Positions 55,306 through 64,000 of a stretch of DNA of 64,000 nt are shown here, piece by piece. A program made the position numbers and the translations under genes. Numbering within the stretch: the stretch's first letter is position 1; the number at the start of each line of letters is the position of its first letter. Source of the DNA: Novosphingobium sp. ST904 (GTDB taxonomy: Bacteria > Pseudomonadota > Alphaproteobacteria > Sphingomonadales > Sphingomonadaceae); NCBI RefSeq assembly GCF_001298105.1, contig NZ_LGJH01000145.1, forward strand, positions 1 to 64,000, written 5' to 3'. A model generated the notes under the pieces. The model searched no databases, was not told the DNA's origin, and saw only the letters and a program-made list of their open reading frames with translations.

Positions 55306-57963
55306 ATGGCTGGGGAAAACAGGATCATCGCGTTCGGCGCGAACGGCAATGACGGCAATTCTGTCGAAGGCAATCCGGACCGGACCGAAGGGGCTCCCCC
55401 TTCCTCCGAGGCGCACGGCGAGATGACCGTCCCGGATGAGGCCTGGCACGAAGCCTGGGTCGCCTCCGAAGGCGAGGCATCGCCGCCGCACAGGTTCGAC
55501 TGGACCGTGCCGGCGCTCGCCGGCGCAGCCGCGATCGGCTGGACAGCATTCTTCCTCTATGCCCAGTGGCCGGTCCTGCGTGCAGGGATCACCGCCGACG
55601 CGGTTCCGCCGCTGATGGTCCAGTTGACGGTTCCGCTGCTTCTCATTGCGGTAGGCTGGCTGCTGGCGCTGCGTCACAGCACCCGCGAAGGGCAGCGCTT
55701 CGGCGACGTGGCGCGCATGCTTTCCACCGAATCCGCGCAGCTTGAGACACGCCTCACTGCCGTGAACCGCGAACTTAGCCTCGCACGCGAATTCATAGCC
55801 GCCCAGTCCCGCGATCTCGAGGCGCTCGGCCGCATCGCCGCCGAACGGCTCTCCAGCAACGCCGAACGGCTCCAGGACCTGATCCGCGATAACGGCGCCC
55901 GTGTCGATTCGATCAGCGGCGTCAGCCAGGCCGCGCTCGACAACATGGAGAAGCTCCGCGGGCAATTGCCCGTCATCGCCAGTTCGGCCAAGGACGTCAC
56001 GAACAATATCGGCAATGCCGGGCGCGCAGCACATGTGCAGCTCGAAGACATGATAAACGGCTTCAACCGCCTCAACGAATATGGATCTGCAAGCGAACGG
56101 CAGGTCGCGAACTTGCGAGAAGCGGTCGATGGTGCACTGGGCGAGATCGCCGCGCGCTGCGAGCAGGTCGGCGCCCTCGCCGATGAACGCTTTGCCGCAC
56201 TTACCGAACGCGGCCAGACCTTCCGCCTCGATCTGGACCGTCACGAAGTCGAAGCCCTCGCCTCGATCCGCACTCGCGCTGCTGCCTTGGAAGACGAGAT
56301 TTCCCAGTCCCGCGCGCAGCTTGATCTGCACGAAGCGGAAAGCCTGACCTCTCTCCGTGCCCGCCTCGTCGCCCTGCGCGAGGAAAGCGATGTGGTTTCG
56401 CGAGCTCTGCGCGACGGCGAAGGACGCGCCGCAGCGGCCTGGCGCCAGGCTCTCGACGAATTGCATGAGGAACAGGCGGAAGTCGCGCGCGGCATCGCTC
56501 TTACCCAGGATGCCGCCGTTTCCGCCTTGCGCGGCTCCGTCGCCGCCATCGGCAATGATGCCCAGGCGCTTGACCGTGCGATCGCCGAGCGCCGCGAGCA
56601 GCTCGACAAGGACACCAGCGAGCGCCAGTTGCGCCAGGCCGAGCAGGAACGCCGCGCCATTACCCGCATCGAACACATGCTCGGCGAACTCGACAATGCC
56701 ATGTCCGAAAGGCTCGAACGCCAACGCCTGCAGGCGGCCACTCTCGGCGAACGTGCTGCCGCTATCACCGGGGAACTGGGCACTTACGAGGCGCGCTTCG
56801 GCGCCATCGCCACCAGCAGCGAGGCTCTGGAAAACCGTCTGCGCGGTAGCCTGACCTCCCTTACCGAACGGCTGACCGCCGCGCGTGCCACGCTTCTCGC
56901 CACAGACGGCGATGCAGAGAAGCTGACCGAGACCAGCGTGCGGCTGCTCGAACTGATCCAGGGCAGCGCCCGGTACGCCCATCATGACTTGCCCGAAGCT
57001 CTTGCAGTTTCGGAAGATCGGCTCAACCGGCTTCAGGCCGGCGTCGCCACCGTGCTCGAAGCGCTTCGCCAATCCGCGCAGAGCGGTGCGGAACTGGCCG
57101 GCGGCGTCGAACAATCGGGCGAAAACCTCAAGTCGCTTGCAGACGAACTCTCGGCGATGCACTCCGAGCTTTCAGAGCACGGCGTAGCCCACGGAAAGTT
57201 GCTGGACGTCCTTCGCACCACGATAGCCGATATCGACAGCGCGACACAGAACACTGCCGGTAAGGCCAGCGGCGAGTTGAGCAATGCACTGGCCGCGCTG
57301 GACAAGACGATCCACGAAGTCGTTGCGAATATCGAAACCGACGCGGCTGGGCGAATTGCAAAAGTCGCTGACGAGCTCGGAGCCGAAAGCGCCAGCGCCA
57401 TCGACAAGTCCATGCGGACCCGCGTAGCGGAAGTGACCGGCCAGCTCGATCAAGCCGTAGCGCATGCCTCCGGCGCCGCTCGTGAGGCCACGATCCAGCT
57501 TCGCGACCAACTCACCAAGGTCGACGAACTGGTCGGCAATCTCGAAAGCCGCGTCACCCATGCGCGCGAGCGTGCCGAGGAGCAGGTGGACAATGACTTC
57601 GCACGTCGTGTCGCGCTCATCACCGAATCGCTCAATTCCAATGCGATCGATATCGCCTCGGCCCTGTCCAGCGAAGTTTCCGATACGGCCTGGGCATCCT
57701 ATCTTCGCGGTGATCGCGGGATCTTCACGCGCCGCGCGGTTTCCCTGCTCGACGCGGGCGAGGTCAAGTCGATCCAGCAGCTCTTCGAACGTGATGATGC
57801 CTTCCGCGAGCATGTGAGCCGCTATATTCACGATTTCGAGTCGATCCTGCGGCAGATCCTGTCCACTCGCGACGGCAACGCGCTGGGCGTTACCCTGCTC
57901 TCGTCCGACATGGGCAAGCTCTACGTAGCGCTGGCCCAGGGCATCGAGCGGCTGCGGAGCTGA
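55306..57963 (+). CDS. Large coiled-coil membrane protein with TipN-like architecture
   Basis: An 885-residue protein from ATG 55306 (MAGENRIIAFG). The acidic N-terminus is followed by two transmembrane segments (about 67-86, VPALAGAAAIGWTAFFLYA, and 103-122, LMVQLTVPLLLIAVGWLLAL). A long, heptad-rich coiled coil runs from about 125 to 800. The end is a conserved-looking globular part (AWASYLRGDRGIFTRRAVSLLD and YIHDFESILRQILS). Two N-terminal helices plus a long coiled coil of this length is the layout of Caulobacter TipN, the new-pole marker, but I cannot show sequence homology. An AAAGGAGGG at 55263 has no start codon in this frame nearby. Confidence 0.7.
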   Translation: MAGENRIIAFGANGNDGNSVEGNPDRTEGAPPSSEAHGEMTVPDEAWHEAWVASEGEASPPHRFDWTVPALAGAAAIGWTAFFLYAQWPVLRAGITADAVPPLMVQLTVPLLLIAVGWLLALRHSTREGQRFGDVARMLSTESAQLETRLTAVNRELSLAREFIAAQSRDLEALGRIAAERLSSNAERLQDLIRDNGARVDSISGVSQAALDNMEKLRGQLPVIASSAKDVTNNIGNAGRAAHVQLEDMINGFNRLNEYGSASERQVANLREAVDGALGEIAARCEQVGALADERFAALTERGQTFRLDLDRHEVEALASIRTRAAALEDEISQSRAQLDLHEAESLTSLRARLVALREESDVVSRALRDGEGRAAAAWRQALDELHEEQAEVARGIALTQDAAVSALRGSVAAIGNDAQALDRAIAERREQLDKDTSERQLRQAEQERRAITRIEHMLGELDNAMSERLERQRLQAATLGERAAAITGELGTYEARFGAIATSSEALENRLRGSLTSLTERLTAARATLLATDGDAEKLTETSVRLLELIQGSARYAHHDLPEALAVSEDRLNRLQAGVATVLEALRQSAQSGAELAGGVEQSGENLKSLADELSAMHSELSEHGVAHGKLLDVLRTTIADIDSATQNTAGKASGELSNALAALDKTIHEVVANIETDAAGRIAKVADELGAESASAIDKSMRTRVAEVTGQLDQAVAHASGAAREATIQLRDQLTKVDELVGNLESRVTHARERAEEQVDNDFARRVALITESLNSNAIDIASALSSEVSDTAWASYLRGDRGIFTRRAVSLLDAGEVKSIQQLFERDDAFREHVSRYIHDFESILRQILSTRDGNALGVTLLSSDMGKLYVALAQGIERLRS

Positions 57964-58003
57964 AAGGTCAAGGCGGCTGGAGCTGGCTCAGCCGCCCATT
58001 TCC

Positions 58004-58300
58004 TTAGTAACCGAGGTCCTGAACCGGCGGCTTACCGAAGAAATTGAGATCACTGACAGTGATCCATTGCTGCGCATAATTGACGTAGTAGAGGCCGAAC
58101 AGCACCATGGCGAGAACCGTGGCGCGCTTCGCGATCAAGCGAGGGCGGAAGTTCACAGGTGCACTGTCCGCATGGCCCTTCTCAACCCGATATCCCTCGA
58201 CTTCGTTCGGCGTGCGCAGGCCGAAAGGCATGACGAGGAAGGCGCTCAGGACCCAGAACAGGCCGTAGATCGCCACCATCGAAGTCCACTGCATCGCCAT
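58004..58300 (-). CDS. DUF1467 family small membrane protein
   Basis: A 98-residue protein with two transmembrane helices (about 8-28, VAIYGLFWVLSAFLVMPFGL, and about 62-78, ATVLAMVLFGLYYVNY), and between them the family sequence RTPNEVEGYRVEKGHADSAPVNFRPR. Function unknown. It is the last gene of the nuo-birA-coaX-rnj run, 4 bases after the rnj stop, and this neighbourhood of rnj is common in alphaproteobacteria. Confidence 0.88.
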   Translation of the reverse strand: MAMQWTSMVAIYGLFWVLSAFLVMPFGLRTPNEVEGYRVEKGHADSAPVNFRPRLIAKRATVLAMVLFGLYYVNYAQQWITVSDLNFFGKPPVQDLGY

Positions 58301-58304
58301 ATCG

Positions 58305-59930
58305 TCAGTCCTCCAGCAGCATCACCTGCACTTGCGGCTTCTTGCCCGACCAGCGGGTAGCGGCACGCCGGGCGGCAAGGCGCGCAGCCTCGACACGCAC
58401 TTCGCGATCGGATTTCTTGGCGCGGCCGAGTGCATCGGCAACGTCGCGCTGCGCTTCCTCGACAAACTTGGGATAGTCCTCGTCAAGCGGAAGGCCGATA
58501 GCAGCAACCTTCACATGCCCGCGCCGGTCCGCAGCCACCGAGACCACGCCGTTGGACGCGATCCGGCGGCGCATGATCATGGCATCGCCGTCAGCCGGGG
58601 CAATGATGTCGCCGTCAAGGATCAGCCGCCCAGCGCGCACTTCGCCGAACTTGCCCGGATTTCCGGGAGCAAGCCGAACCAGATCGCCGTTCTTCTGGAA
58701 TACCGCCTTGGGAATTCCGCTTTCAAGCCCAAGCCGGGCCTGTTCGCGCATGTGGCGGATTTCGCCGTGAACGGGCAGCAGGATTTCAGGACGGATCCAA
58801 CCATAGAGCGCGACCAGCTCCGGCCGTCCGGGATGACCCGAAACGTGGATCATGCTCTGCCGGTCCGTGACGATCACGATGCCTGCGTCCGAAAGGCGGT
58901 TCTGGATACGACCGATGGAAATTTCATTGCCGGGAATCTGGCGGCTTGAGAACAGGACGACGTCGCCCTTCTCAAGCTTGATCGGATGATTGCCGTCGGA
59001 GATACGCGAGAGCGCCGCACGCGGCTCACCCTGCCCGCCCGTAGCCACGATAAGCACTTCGCCGCGCGGAAGATCCATCGCGGTTTCCACGTCGATCAGT
59101 TCGGGCAGCTTCTTGAGATAGCCGCTGGCCTGACCGGTCTCGATTATGCGGTCCAGCGAGCGCCCGGCCACGCAAAGCTTGCGATTGGTCTTGCGCGCGA
59201 CTTCGCCCAGCGTCTGCAAACGGGCCACGTTCGAGGCGAACGTAGTGACCAGGACACGCCTGCCGCGATGCTTCTTCACTTCCTCCAGCAGCCCGCGATA
59301 GACATCGCCTTCGGAACCGGACGCCTGCGGATTGAACACGTTGGTAGAATCGCAGACAAGCGCGAGAACGCCGTCATCGCCAATCGCCGTGAGTTCGGCC
59401 TTGGTCGCAGGCGTGCCGACTTGCGGTTCATCGTCCAGCTTCCAGTCGCCCGTGTGGAAGATGCGGCCGAACGGCGTATCGATCAGCAGCGCGTTGCCTT
59501 CGGCGATCGAATGAGCCAGCGGAACGTAGCGGATACCGAAAGGACCGATCTGGAACGCGTCGAGGTGATCGATCACGATCAGTTCGACTTCGCCGAGGAT
59601 ACCTGCTTCTTCCAGCTTGGCAGCGACGAGGCGCGCGGTGAAAGGCGTCGCATAGATCGGAACATCGAGTTCCTGCGCGAAATAGGGAACCGCGCCGATA
59701 TGATCCTCGTGCGCGTGCGTGAGAACGATGCCCAGAAGGTTCTCGCGTTCGCCTTCGATAAAGTCGAGATCGGCGAAGACGAGGTCCACCCCCGGGTATT
59801 CGTTCATCCCGAAGGTCATGCCCAGGTCGACCATCAGCCACTTGCCCTGGCAGCCGTAGAGATTGACGTTCATGCCAATCTCGCCCGACCCACCGAGCGC
59901 ACAAAACAGCAGTTCGTTACCTGGAATCAC
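58305..59930 (-). CDS. rnj: Ribonuclease J
   Basis: A 541-residue metallo-beta-lactamase/beta-CASP ribonuclease with 5'-exonuclease and endonuclease activity, involved in rRNA and mRNA maturation. Zinc motifs: [16 protein letters not shown], the histidine in [12 protein letters not shown] and the beta-[15 protein letters not shown] and LPVHGEIRH. The GTG start at 59930 overlaps the coaX stop (GTGA), giving [21 protein letters not shown]. Confidence 0.95.
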   Translation of the reverse strand: MIPGNELLFCALGGSGEIGMNVNLYGCQGKWLMVDLGMTFGMNEYPGVDLVFADLDFIEGERENLLGIVLTHAHEDHIGAVPYFAQELDVPIYATPFTARLVAAKLEEAGILGEVELIVIDHLDAFQIGPFGIRYVPLAHSIAEGNALLIDTPFGRIFHTGDWKLDDEPQVGTPATKAELTAIGDDGVLALVCDSTNVFNPQASGSEGDVYRGLLEEVKKHRGRRVLVTTFASNVARLQTLGEVARKTNRKLCVAGRSLDRIIETGQASGYLKKLPELIDVETAMDLPRGEVLIVATGGQGEPRAALSRISDGNHPIKLEKGDVVLFSSRQIPGNEISIGRIQNRLSDAGIVIVTDRQSMIHVSGHPGRPELVALYGWIRPEILLPVHGEIRHMREQARLGLESGIPKAVFQKNGDLVRLAPGNPGKFGEVRAGRLILDGDIIAPADGDAMIMRRRIASNGVVSVAADRRGHVKVAAIGLPLDEDYPKFVEEAQRDVADALGRAKKSDREVRVEAARLAARRAATRWSGKKPQVQVMLLED

Positions 59931-60706
59931 TTCTTGGATGCCCTTTCGGCAAGAATTGCGAGGCCTTCGAGCGTCAGGTCGGGATCGACCGCGTCGAAAA
60001 TACTGGAAGCCTCGTCGAACAATACGGCTAGCCCGCCGGTCGCTATGACCTTGGCGGGGCGCCCGATTTCGGCGCGCATGCGGGCGATCAGGCCCTCCAT
60101 CATCGCCACGTAACCCCAGAACACGCCGATGAGCATCTGGTCCTCGGTATTACGGCCGATCACGCTCTTCGTCGCAGGCACCGCGATGGCGATACGCGGC
60201 AGCTTGGCCGTATTCCCCACCAGCGCGTCCAGAGAAAGATTGATGCCCGGCGCGATGATGCCGCCCTTGTAGGCGCCGCGATAGTCTACCACGTCGAAAG
60301 TGGTCGCGGTGCCGAAATCGACGACGATGAGATCGCCGCCATGGCGTTCATGCGCGGCGATGGCATTGACCGCACGGTCTGCGCCGAGCGACTTGGGCTG
60401 ATCGACATCGATGTCGATCGCATAGTCCGCCTTGCCGACGCCTGCGACCAGCGGTTCGACATCGAAGTAATGCCGGCAGAGAATTTCGAGGTTGTGCAGC
60501 GCACGCGGAACCACGGTGGAAATGATGATGCTGTCGATCTCATCGGCGGCAACGCCGCGGATCGAGAGAAGCTGCATCAGCCAGACCGCATATTCATCAC
60601 CCGTGCGGCGCGGATCGGTGGCGATGCGCCAGCGACCGCGCAAAGTGCGGCCCTCGAACAGCGCGAAGACGACATTGGTGTTGCCGGCATCGATGGCAAG
60701 CAGCAT
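59927..60706 (-). CDS. coaX: Type III pantothenate kinase
   Basis: A 259-residue ASKHA-fold kinase that phosphorylates pantothenate in the first step of CoA synthesis. The start [19 protein letters not shown] at 60706 follows AAGGAAA and is the family's N-terminus (P-loop-like DxGNT); the longer open frame overlaps birA. Further motifs: [41 protein letters not shown] and VIATGGLA. It lies 10 bases after birA, and its stop overlaps rnj. Confidence 0.96.
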   Translation of the reverse strand: MLLAIDAGNTNVVFALFEGRTLRGRWRIATDPRRTGDEYAVWLMQLLSIRGVAADEIDSIIISTVVPRALHNLEILCRHYFDVEPLVAGVGKADYAIDIDVDQPKSLGADRAVNAIAAHERHGGDLIVVDFGTATTFDVVDYRGAYKGGIIAPGINLSLDALVGNTAKLPRIAIAVPATKSVIGRNTEDQMLIGVFWGYVAMMEGLIARMRAEIGRPAKVIATGGLAVLFDEASSIFDAVDPDLTLEGLAILAERASKK

Positions 60707-60716
60707 GGAATTTCCT

Positions 60717-61432
60717 TCAGGCGAGCGAGACGTCACCGGCGTGGACGACACGTAGGGACCCGTCGGCAAGACGCAAGCGCAATGCTCCATCCGGGTCAAG
60801 CCCGGCAAAGGCGCCCGGGACCATCCCTTCCTCATCCATGGCCACCAACAGTGGAGTGCCCTGCGGATGGGCGTGGCGGGTCCATTCGGCCAGCGTGGAT
60901 GCCAGTCCTTCGGATCGCCACCGCACCAGACGTGCGGCAAAGCAGGACGCCAGATCGCCCAGGACGGCCTGTGCATCGCCGCTATCGGCAGGGTTTTCAG
61001 AAAGGATCGAAGTGGTTGCCCGGTCCGGCAGCCGAGGCGCGCTTACCACGTTGACGCCGATGCCGGCGATCACATGATCGCCCGTGCGCTCCAACAGGAT
61101 GCCGCAGATCTTGGCGCCCCCGACCAGTACGTCGTTCGGCCACTTCAACTGGCAATCCGTGCCCCCGCGAAGCCGCAGGGCCATGAGATCGCCCACGGCA
61201 AGCGCGGCGACGAAAGCCAGCGTGTGGACGGGAGGGTCATCGGCTCTCAGCGCGATGACGGTGCTGGCGTAGAGATTGCCCTCAGGCGAGGACCATTGGC
61301 GACCGCGGCGCCGCGTCCGGCGCTCTGCCTGACCGCACGCAGCCAGAAACCTTCCGCAAGCCCCTCCCCGGCGCCGAGGCGCCGGGAAAGGTCCGCGTTG
61401 GTGGAAGCGGTCTCTTCGACGACCTCGATCAA
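60717..61432 (-). CDS. birA: Biotin--[acetyl-CoA-carboxylase] ligase (frameshifted as sequenced)
   Basis: A class I biotin protein ligase without a DNA-binding domain. The start TTG at 61432 overlaps the nuoN stop and gives [15 protein letters not shown]. The catalytic loop of the family is GRGRxGRxW; here it reads GRGAAVANG because one base is missing at about 61311. Restored with one C (GGCGCC to GGCCGCC) it becomes [17 protein letters not shown], and the frame runs on through [20 protein letters not shown] and IAGIGVNV to the stop at 60717 for 238 residues. As the enzyme is normally essential, the break is most likely an error in the sequence. Confidence 0.92.
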
Positions 61433-62892
61433 AGGCCGGTGAACAGAGCGGCCGAAGCCGTTTCAGTCAGGTGGCCAAGCCACTTGGTGAGCAGGAAGCC
61501 GAGCGGCGAGATGAACACGCACGAACCCACGAGGATCAGCTTGTGCCAGATGTCGCTTTCACCCTGCACCACGTCGGCAGGTTCGTCGAAGTAAACTACC
61601 TTAACGACCTTGAGGTAGTAGAAAGCGCCGATCACCGAGGCTGCGAAGCCGATGGCGGCAAGCGCGATCATGCCGCCGTCGACAGCCGCCTTGAACACCA
61701 GGAACTTGCCCCAGAACCCGAAGAGCGGCGGAATACCGGCAAGGCTGAACATGATCATCGCCAGCGCCAGGGACAGGCCCGGACGGCTGCGCGAAAGGCC
61801 GGCCATCTTGGCGATGTCCTCGACCGGGTTACCGTCGGCATCTTTGAGCATGAGGATCACGACGAAGCCGCCCACCGTCATCGCAACGTAGATTGCGAGG
61901 TAGAACAGCATGGCCGAAATGCCCTGCGGGGTTGCCACGGCAAGGCCGACGAGCATGAAGCCGACGTTGTTGATCGACGAATAGGCCATCAGTCGCTTGA
62001 TGTTCGACTGGCCGATGGCGCCAAGGGCACCCACGACGATCGAGGCGAGCGCGGCGAAGACCACGATCTGCTGCCAGGCAGCCGCCTGGTCGCCGAAGGC
62101 TTCGACGGCAACGCGCATGGTCAGGCCGAGCGCTGCGACCTTGGGGGCCGTGGCGAAGAGCGCGGTAACCGGGGTCGGCGCGCCTTCATAGACGTCCGGC
62201 GTCCACATGTGGAACGGAACGGCACTGATCTTGAAGGCAAGGCCGGCGAAGACGAAGACGATGCCGAACAGCGCGCCGTTCGAGAGACCGTGCACCATCG
62301 AGGCACTGATACCGGCAAACGAGGTGGTTCCGGCGAAGCCATAGGTCAGGCTCATGCCGAAGAGCATGATACCCGAAGCCAGCGCGCCCAGCACGAAGTA
62401 CTTGAGGCCGGCTTCGGCCGAACGACCGTCGGTGCGCAGGAACGCCGCGAGGACGTAAGCGGCCAGCGAGTTCATTTCGAGGCCGATGTAGAGCGTCAGC
62501 AGGTCGGTGGCCGAGACCATCATGCCCATGCCCAGCGAGGCGAGGAGCACGAGAACCGGATACTCCGCACGCATCGCCTTGAAGCGGTCGAAGTAGGCCG
62601 GGGCGATCACCAGCGACACGGCGGCCGAGAGGTAGATCAGGATCTTGGCATAGGACGCGAAGGCGTCCGCACGGAATTGGCCGAAGAAGGCCGAGGTTTC
62701 GGCACCCATGGCGCCGCCGCAAAGCGCGGGGGCGACCAGGATGCCGGCGGCGACGAGCGCCGCCACGGCGAGAACGGAGATCAGCCTGGCTGCCTTGTCA
62801 CCGCCCCAGGCGGCAATGAGGAGCAAGACGAGGCTTGCGACGCTAAGCGTTTCTTCCGGCGCGATAAGGCGCAGCGACTGTGACCAGTCCAT
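61429..62892 (-). CDS. nuoN: NADH-quinone oxidoreductase subunit N
   Basis: A 487-residue antiporter-like membrane subunit of respiratory complex I with about 14 helices. The conserved core includes YIGLEMNSLAAYVLAAF (the Glu of the proton path), KYFVLGALASGIMLFG, FKISAVPFHMWTPDVYEGAPTPVTAL (Lys and His) and NIKRLMAYSSINNVGFML. It overlaps nuoM upstream (TGATG) and birA downstream, so the run is tightly packed. Confidence 0.96.
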   Translation of the reverse strand: MDWSQSLRLIAPEETLSVASLVLLLIAAWGGDKAARLISVLAVAALVAAGILVAPALCGGAMGAETSAFFGQFRADAFASYAKILIYLSAAVSLVIAPAYFDRFKAMRAEYPVLVLLASLGMGMMVSATDLLTLYIGLEMNSLAAYVLAAFLRTDGRSAEAGLKYFVLGALASGIMLFGMSLTYGFAGTTSFAGISASMVHGLSNGALFGIVFVFAGLAFKISAVPFHMWTPDVYEGAPTPVTALFATAPKVAALGLTMRVAVEAFGDQAAAWQQIVVFAALASIVVGALGAIGQSNIKRLMAYSSINNVGFMLVGLAVATPQGISAMLFYLAIYVAMTVGGFVVILMLKDADGNPVEDIAKMAGLSRSRPGLSLALAMIMFSLAGIPPLFGFWGKFLVFKAAVDGGMIALAAIGFAASVIGAFYYLKVVKVVYFDEPADVVQGESDIWHKLILVGSCVFISPLGFLLTKWLGHLTETASAALFTGL

Positions 62893-64000
62893 CAGTGTGC
62901 CCCCTCATGCGCGGCTGCTTCTTCATGTGCAGGCTTTTCCTTGCCCATGACCAACTTGGCGTCTCCTTCCGGCTTTGCGCGAGCGAGCCGGGCGTCGAGT
63001 GCGGCAATATCTGCGCGCATCGGAGCGATGAAGCTCTCGGGATAGACGCCCATCCACAGGACCGCGAGGCCGAGCGGGATCACCATCAGGTATTCACGCA
63101 GGTCGAGGTCGGCCATGGCGGCGGCATCGGCATTCTTCTGGTCGCCAAAGACGACACGGCGATAGAGGTAGAGCATGTAGGCGGCACCCAGGATGATGCC
63201 GGTGGTGCAGATCAGCGCCGTCCAGCTCGATGCCTGGTAGATACCGCCGAGGCTCAGGAACTCGCCGACGAAACCGCTGGTGCCCGGAAGGCCGATCGAG
63301 GCCATCGTGAAGAGCAGGAAGAACAGCGCGTAACGCGGCATGTTGATGGCAAGACCGCCGTAGCGGCTGATCTCACGGGTGTGCAGGCGATCGTAGATGA
63401 TGCCGACGCTGAGGAATAGCGCGCCCGAGACGAGACCGTGGCTCAGCATGACCAGCATCGAGCCTTCGAGGCCCTGCGGATTGAAGGCGAAGAGACCGAT
63501 GGTCACGATCGCCATGTGCGCGACCGACGAATAGGCGATCAGCTTCTTCATGTCGTCCTGCACCAGCGCGATGAGCGAGGTGATGACGACAGCGGCCATC
63601 GACAGGCCCCAGACCAGCGGCGCGAAGTAGGCCGACGCTTCGGGGAACATCGGCAGCGAGAAGCGGATGAAACCGTAGCCGCCCATCTTCAGCAGCACGC
63701 CTGCCAGGATCACCGAGCCCGCGGTCGGCGCCTGAACGTGCGCCGCCGGAAGCCAGGTGTGAACCGGCCACATCGGCATCTTCACCGCGAAGCTAGCGAA
63801 GAAGGCGAGCCACAGCCAGGTCTGGACCTGCGGATCGAAGTCATAGGTCATCAGCGTGGGGATGAAGGTCGTGCCGGCGGTGTGGACCATCCACAGCATC
63901 GCCACGAGCATCAGCACCGAGCCGAGCAGCGTGTAGAGGAAGAACTTGTAGGAGGCGTAGATGCGATCCGCGCCGCCCCAGATGCCGATGATCAGGTACA
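62892..64000 (-). CDS. nuoM: NADH-quinone oxidoreductase subunit M, partial (cut by the window edge)
   Basis: The C-terminal 369 residues of the antiporter-like subunit M of complex I. The coding frame continues past ATG 63917 to the edge as [19 protein letters not shown], which is typical NuoM, so the gene starts outside the window. Visible motifs: [32 protein letters not shown] (Lys and His of the proton channel) and [12 protein letters not shown]. The C-terminal tail [14 protein letters not shown] is His-rich. The rest of the nuo operon would be upstream, beyond 64000. Confidence 0.96.
   Translation of the reverse strand, partial: YLIIGIWGGADRIYASYKFFLYTLLGSVLMLVAMLWMVHTAGTTFIPTLMTYDFDPQVQTWLWLAFFASFAVKMPMWPVHTWLPAAHVQAPTAGSVILAGVLLKMGGYGFIRFSLPMFPEASAYFAPLVWGLSMAAVVITSLIALVQDDMKKLIAYSSVAHMAIVTIGLFAFNPQGLEGSMLVMLSHGLVSGALFLSVGIIYDRLHTREISRYGGLAINMPRYALFFLLFTMASIGLPGTSGFVGEFLSLGGIYQASSWTALICTTGIILGAAYMLYLYRRVVFGDQKNADAAAMADLDLREYLMVIPLGLAVLWMGVYPESFIAPMRADIAALDARLARAKPEGDAKLVMGKEKPAHEEAAAHEGAH

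Overview
The window looks like chromosome of a GC-rich alphaproteobacterium of the order Sphingomonadales, with Novosphingobium or a close relative most likely. The evidence is the abundance of TonB-dependent receptors (TBDRs), the secreted S10 peptidases, and the core gene order tpiA-secG-pyrG / ppiD-trpE-trpG-trpD-trpC-moaC-moeA-lexA / comEC / gltX-gltA. The LexA box is of the alphaproteobacterial GTTC-N7-GTTC type. No database search was possible, so the genus is an inference.

Left part, 1-29.5 kb, is accessory and outward-facing. It opens with the end of an IS3-family element that has cut off the front of a TBDR gene. Next come a paralogous TBDR with an STN domain, an ECF sigma factor and a FecR anti-sigma factor. 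A TBDR-phoD pair on the minus strand follows, with a possible Pho box. From 11 to 26 kb there is a peptide/amino-acid utilisation locus: three S10 serine carboxypeptidases, a Tat-exported class V aminotransferase-fold enzyme, a TBDR, a class I/II aminotransferase, an APC permease, a large exported amidohydrolase, an ornithine cyclodeaminase homologue and a divergent Lrp/AsnC regulator. An M61 peptidase and a Tat-exported glycerophosphodiesterase close the region.

Middle part, 29.5-50.8 kb, is core. It holds tRNA-Arg(CCT), the grxC-nitrilase-DUF1178 operon, an hsp20 gene behind what looks like a RpoH promoter and a ROSE-type RNA thermometer, an AEC transporter, pyrG, secG, tpiA, ppiD and the trp operon. 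The trp operon carries an NAGPA-like lipoprotein gene between trpE and trpG. Then follow moaC-moeA, lexA with its SOS box, comEC, gltX and gltA.

Right part, 51-64 kb, contains a four-gene minus-strand operon: an Hpt-like protein without its histidine, a nucleotidyltransferase-like membrane protein, an all-helical protein and a histidine-kinase-like protein without its phospho-acceptor histidine. It is divergent from an 885-residue two-TM coiled-coil protein with TipN-like architecture. After that, nuoM-nuoN-birA-coaX-rnj-DUF1467 run together on the minus strand.

Six genes are broken by apparent indels: the STN-TBDR, phoD, one S10 peptidase, the amidohydrolase, the kinase-like gene and birA. 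birA is normally essential, and five of the six genes become full length when one base is added back. In each case a GGC that would have been GGCC is a sufficient repair site. These breaks are therefore more likely sequencing errors than real decay, although S10 peptidase C needs three or more repairs and could be a true pseudogene.
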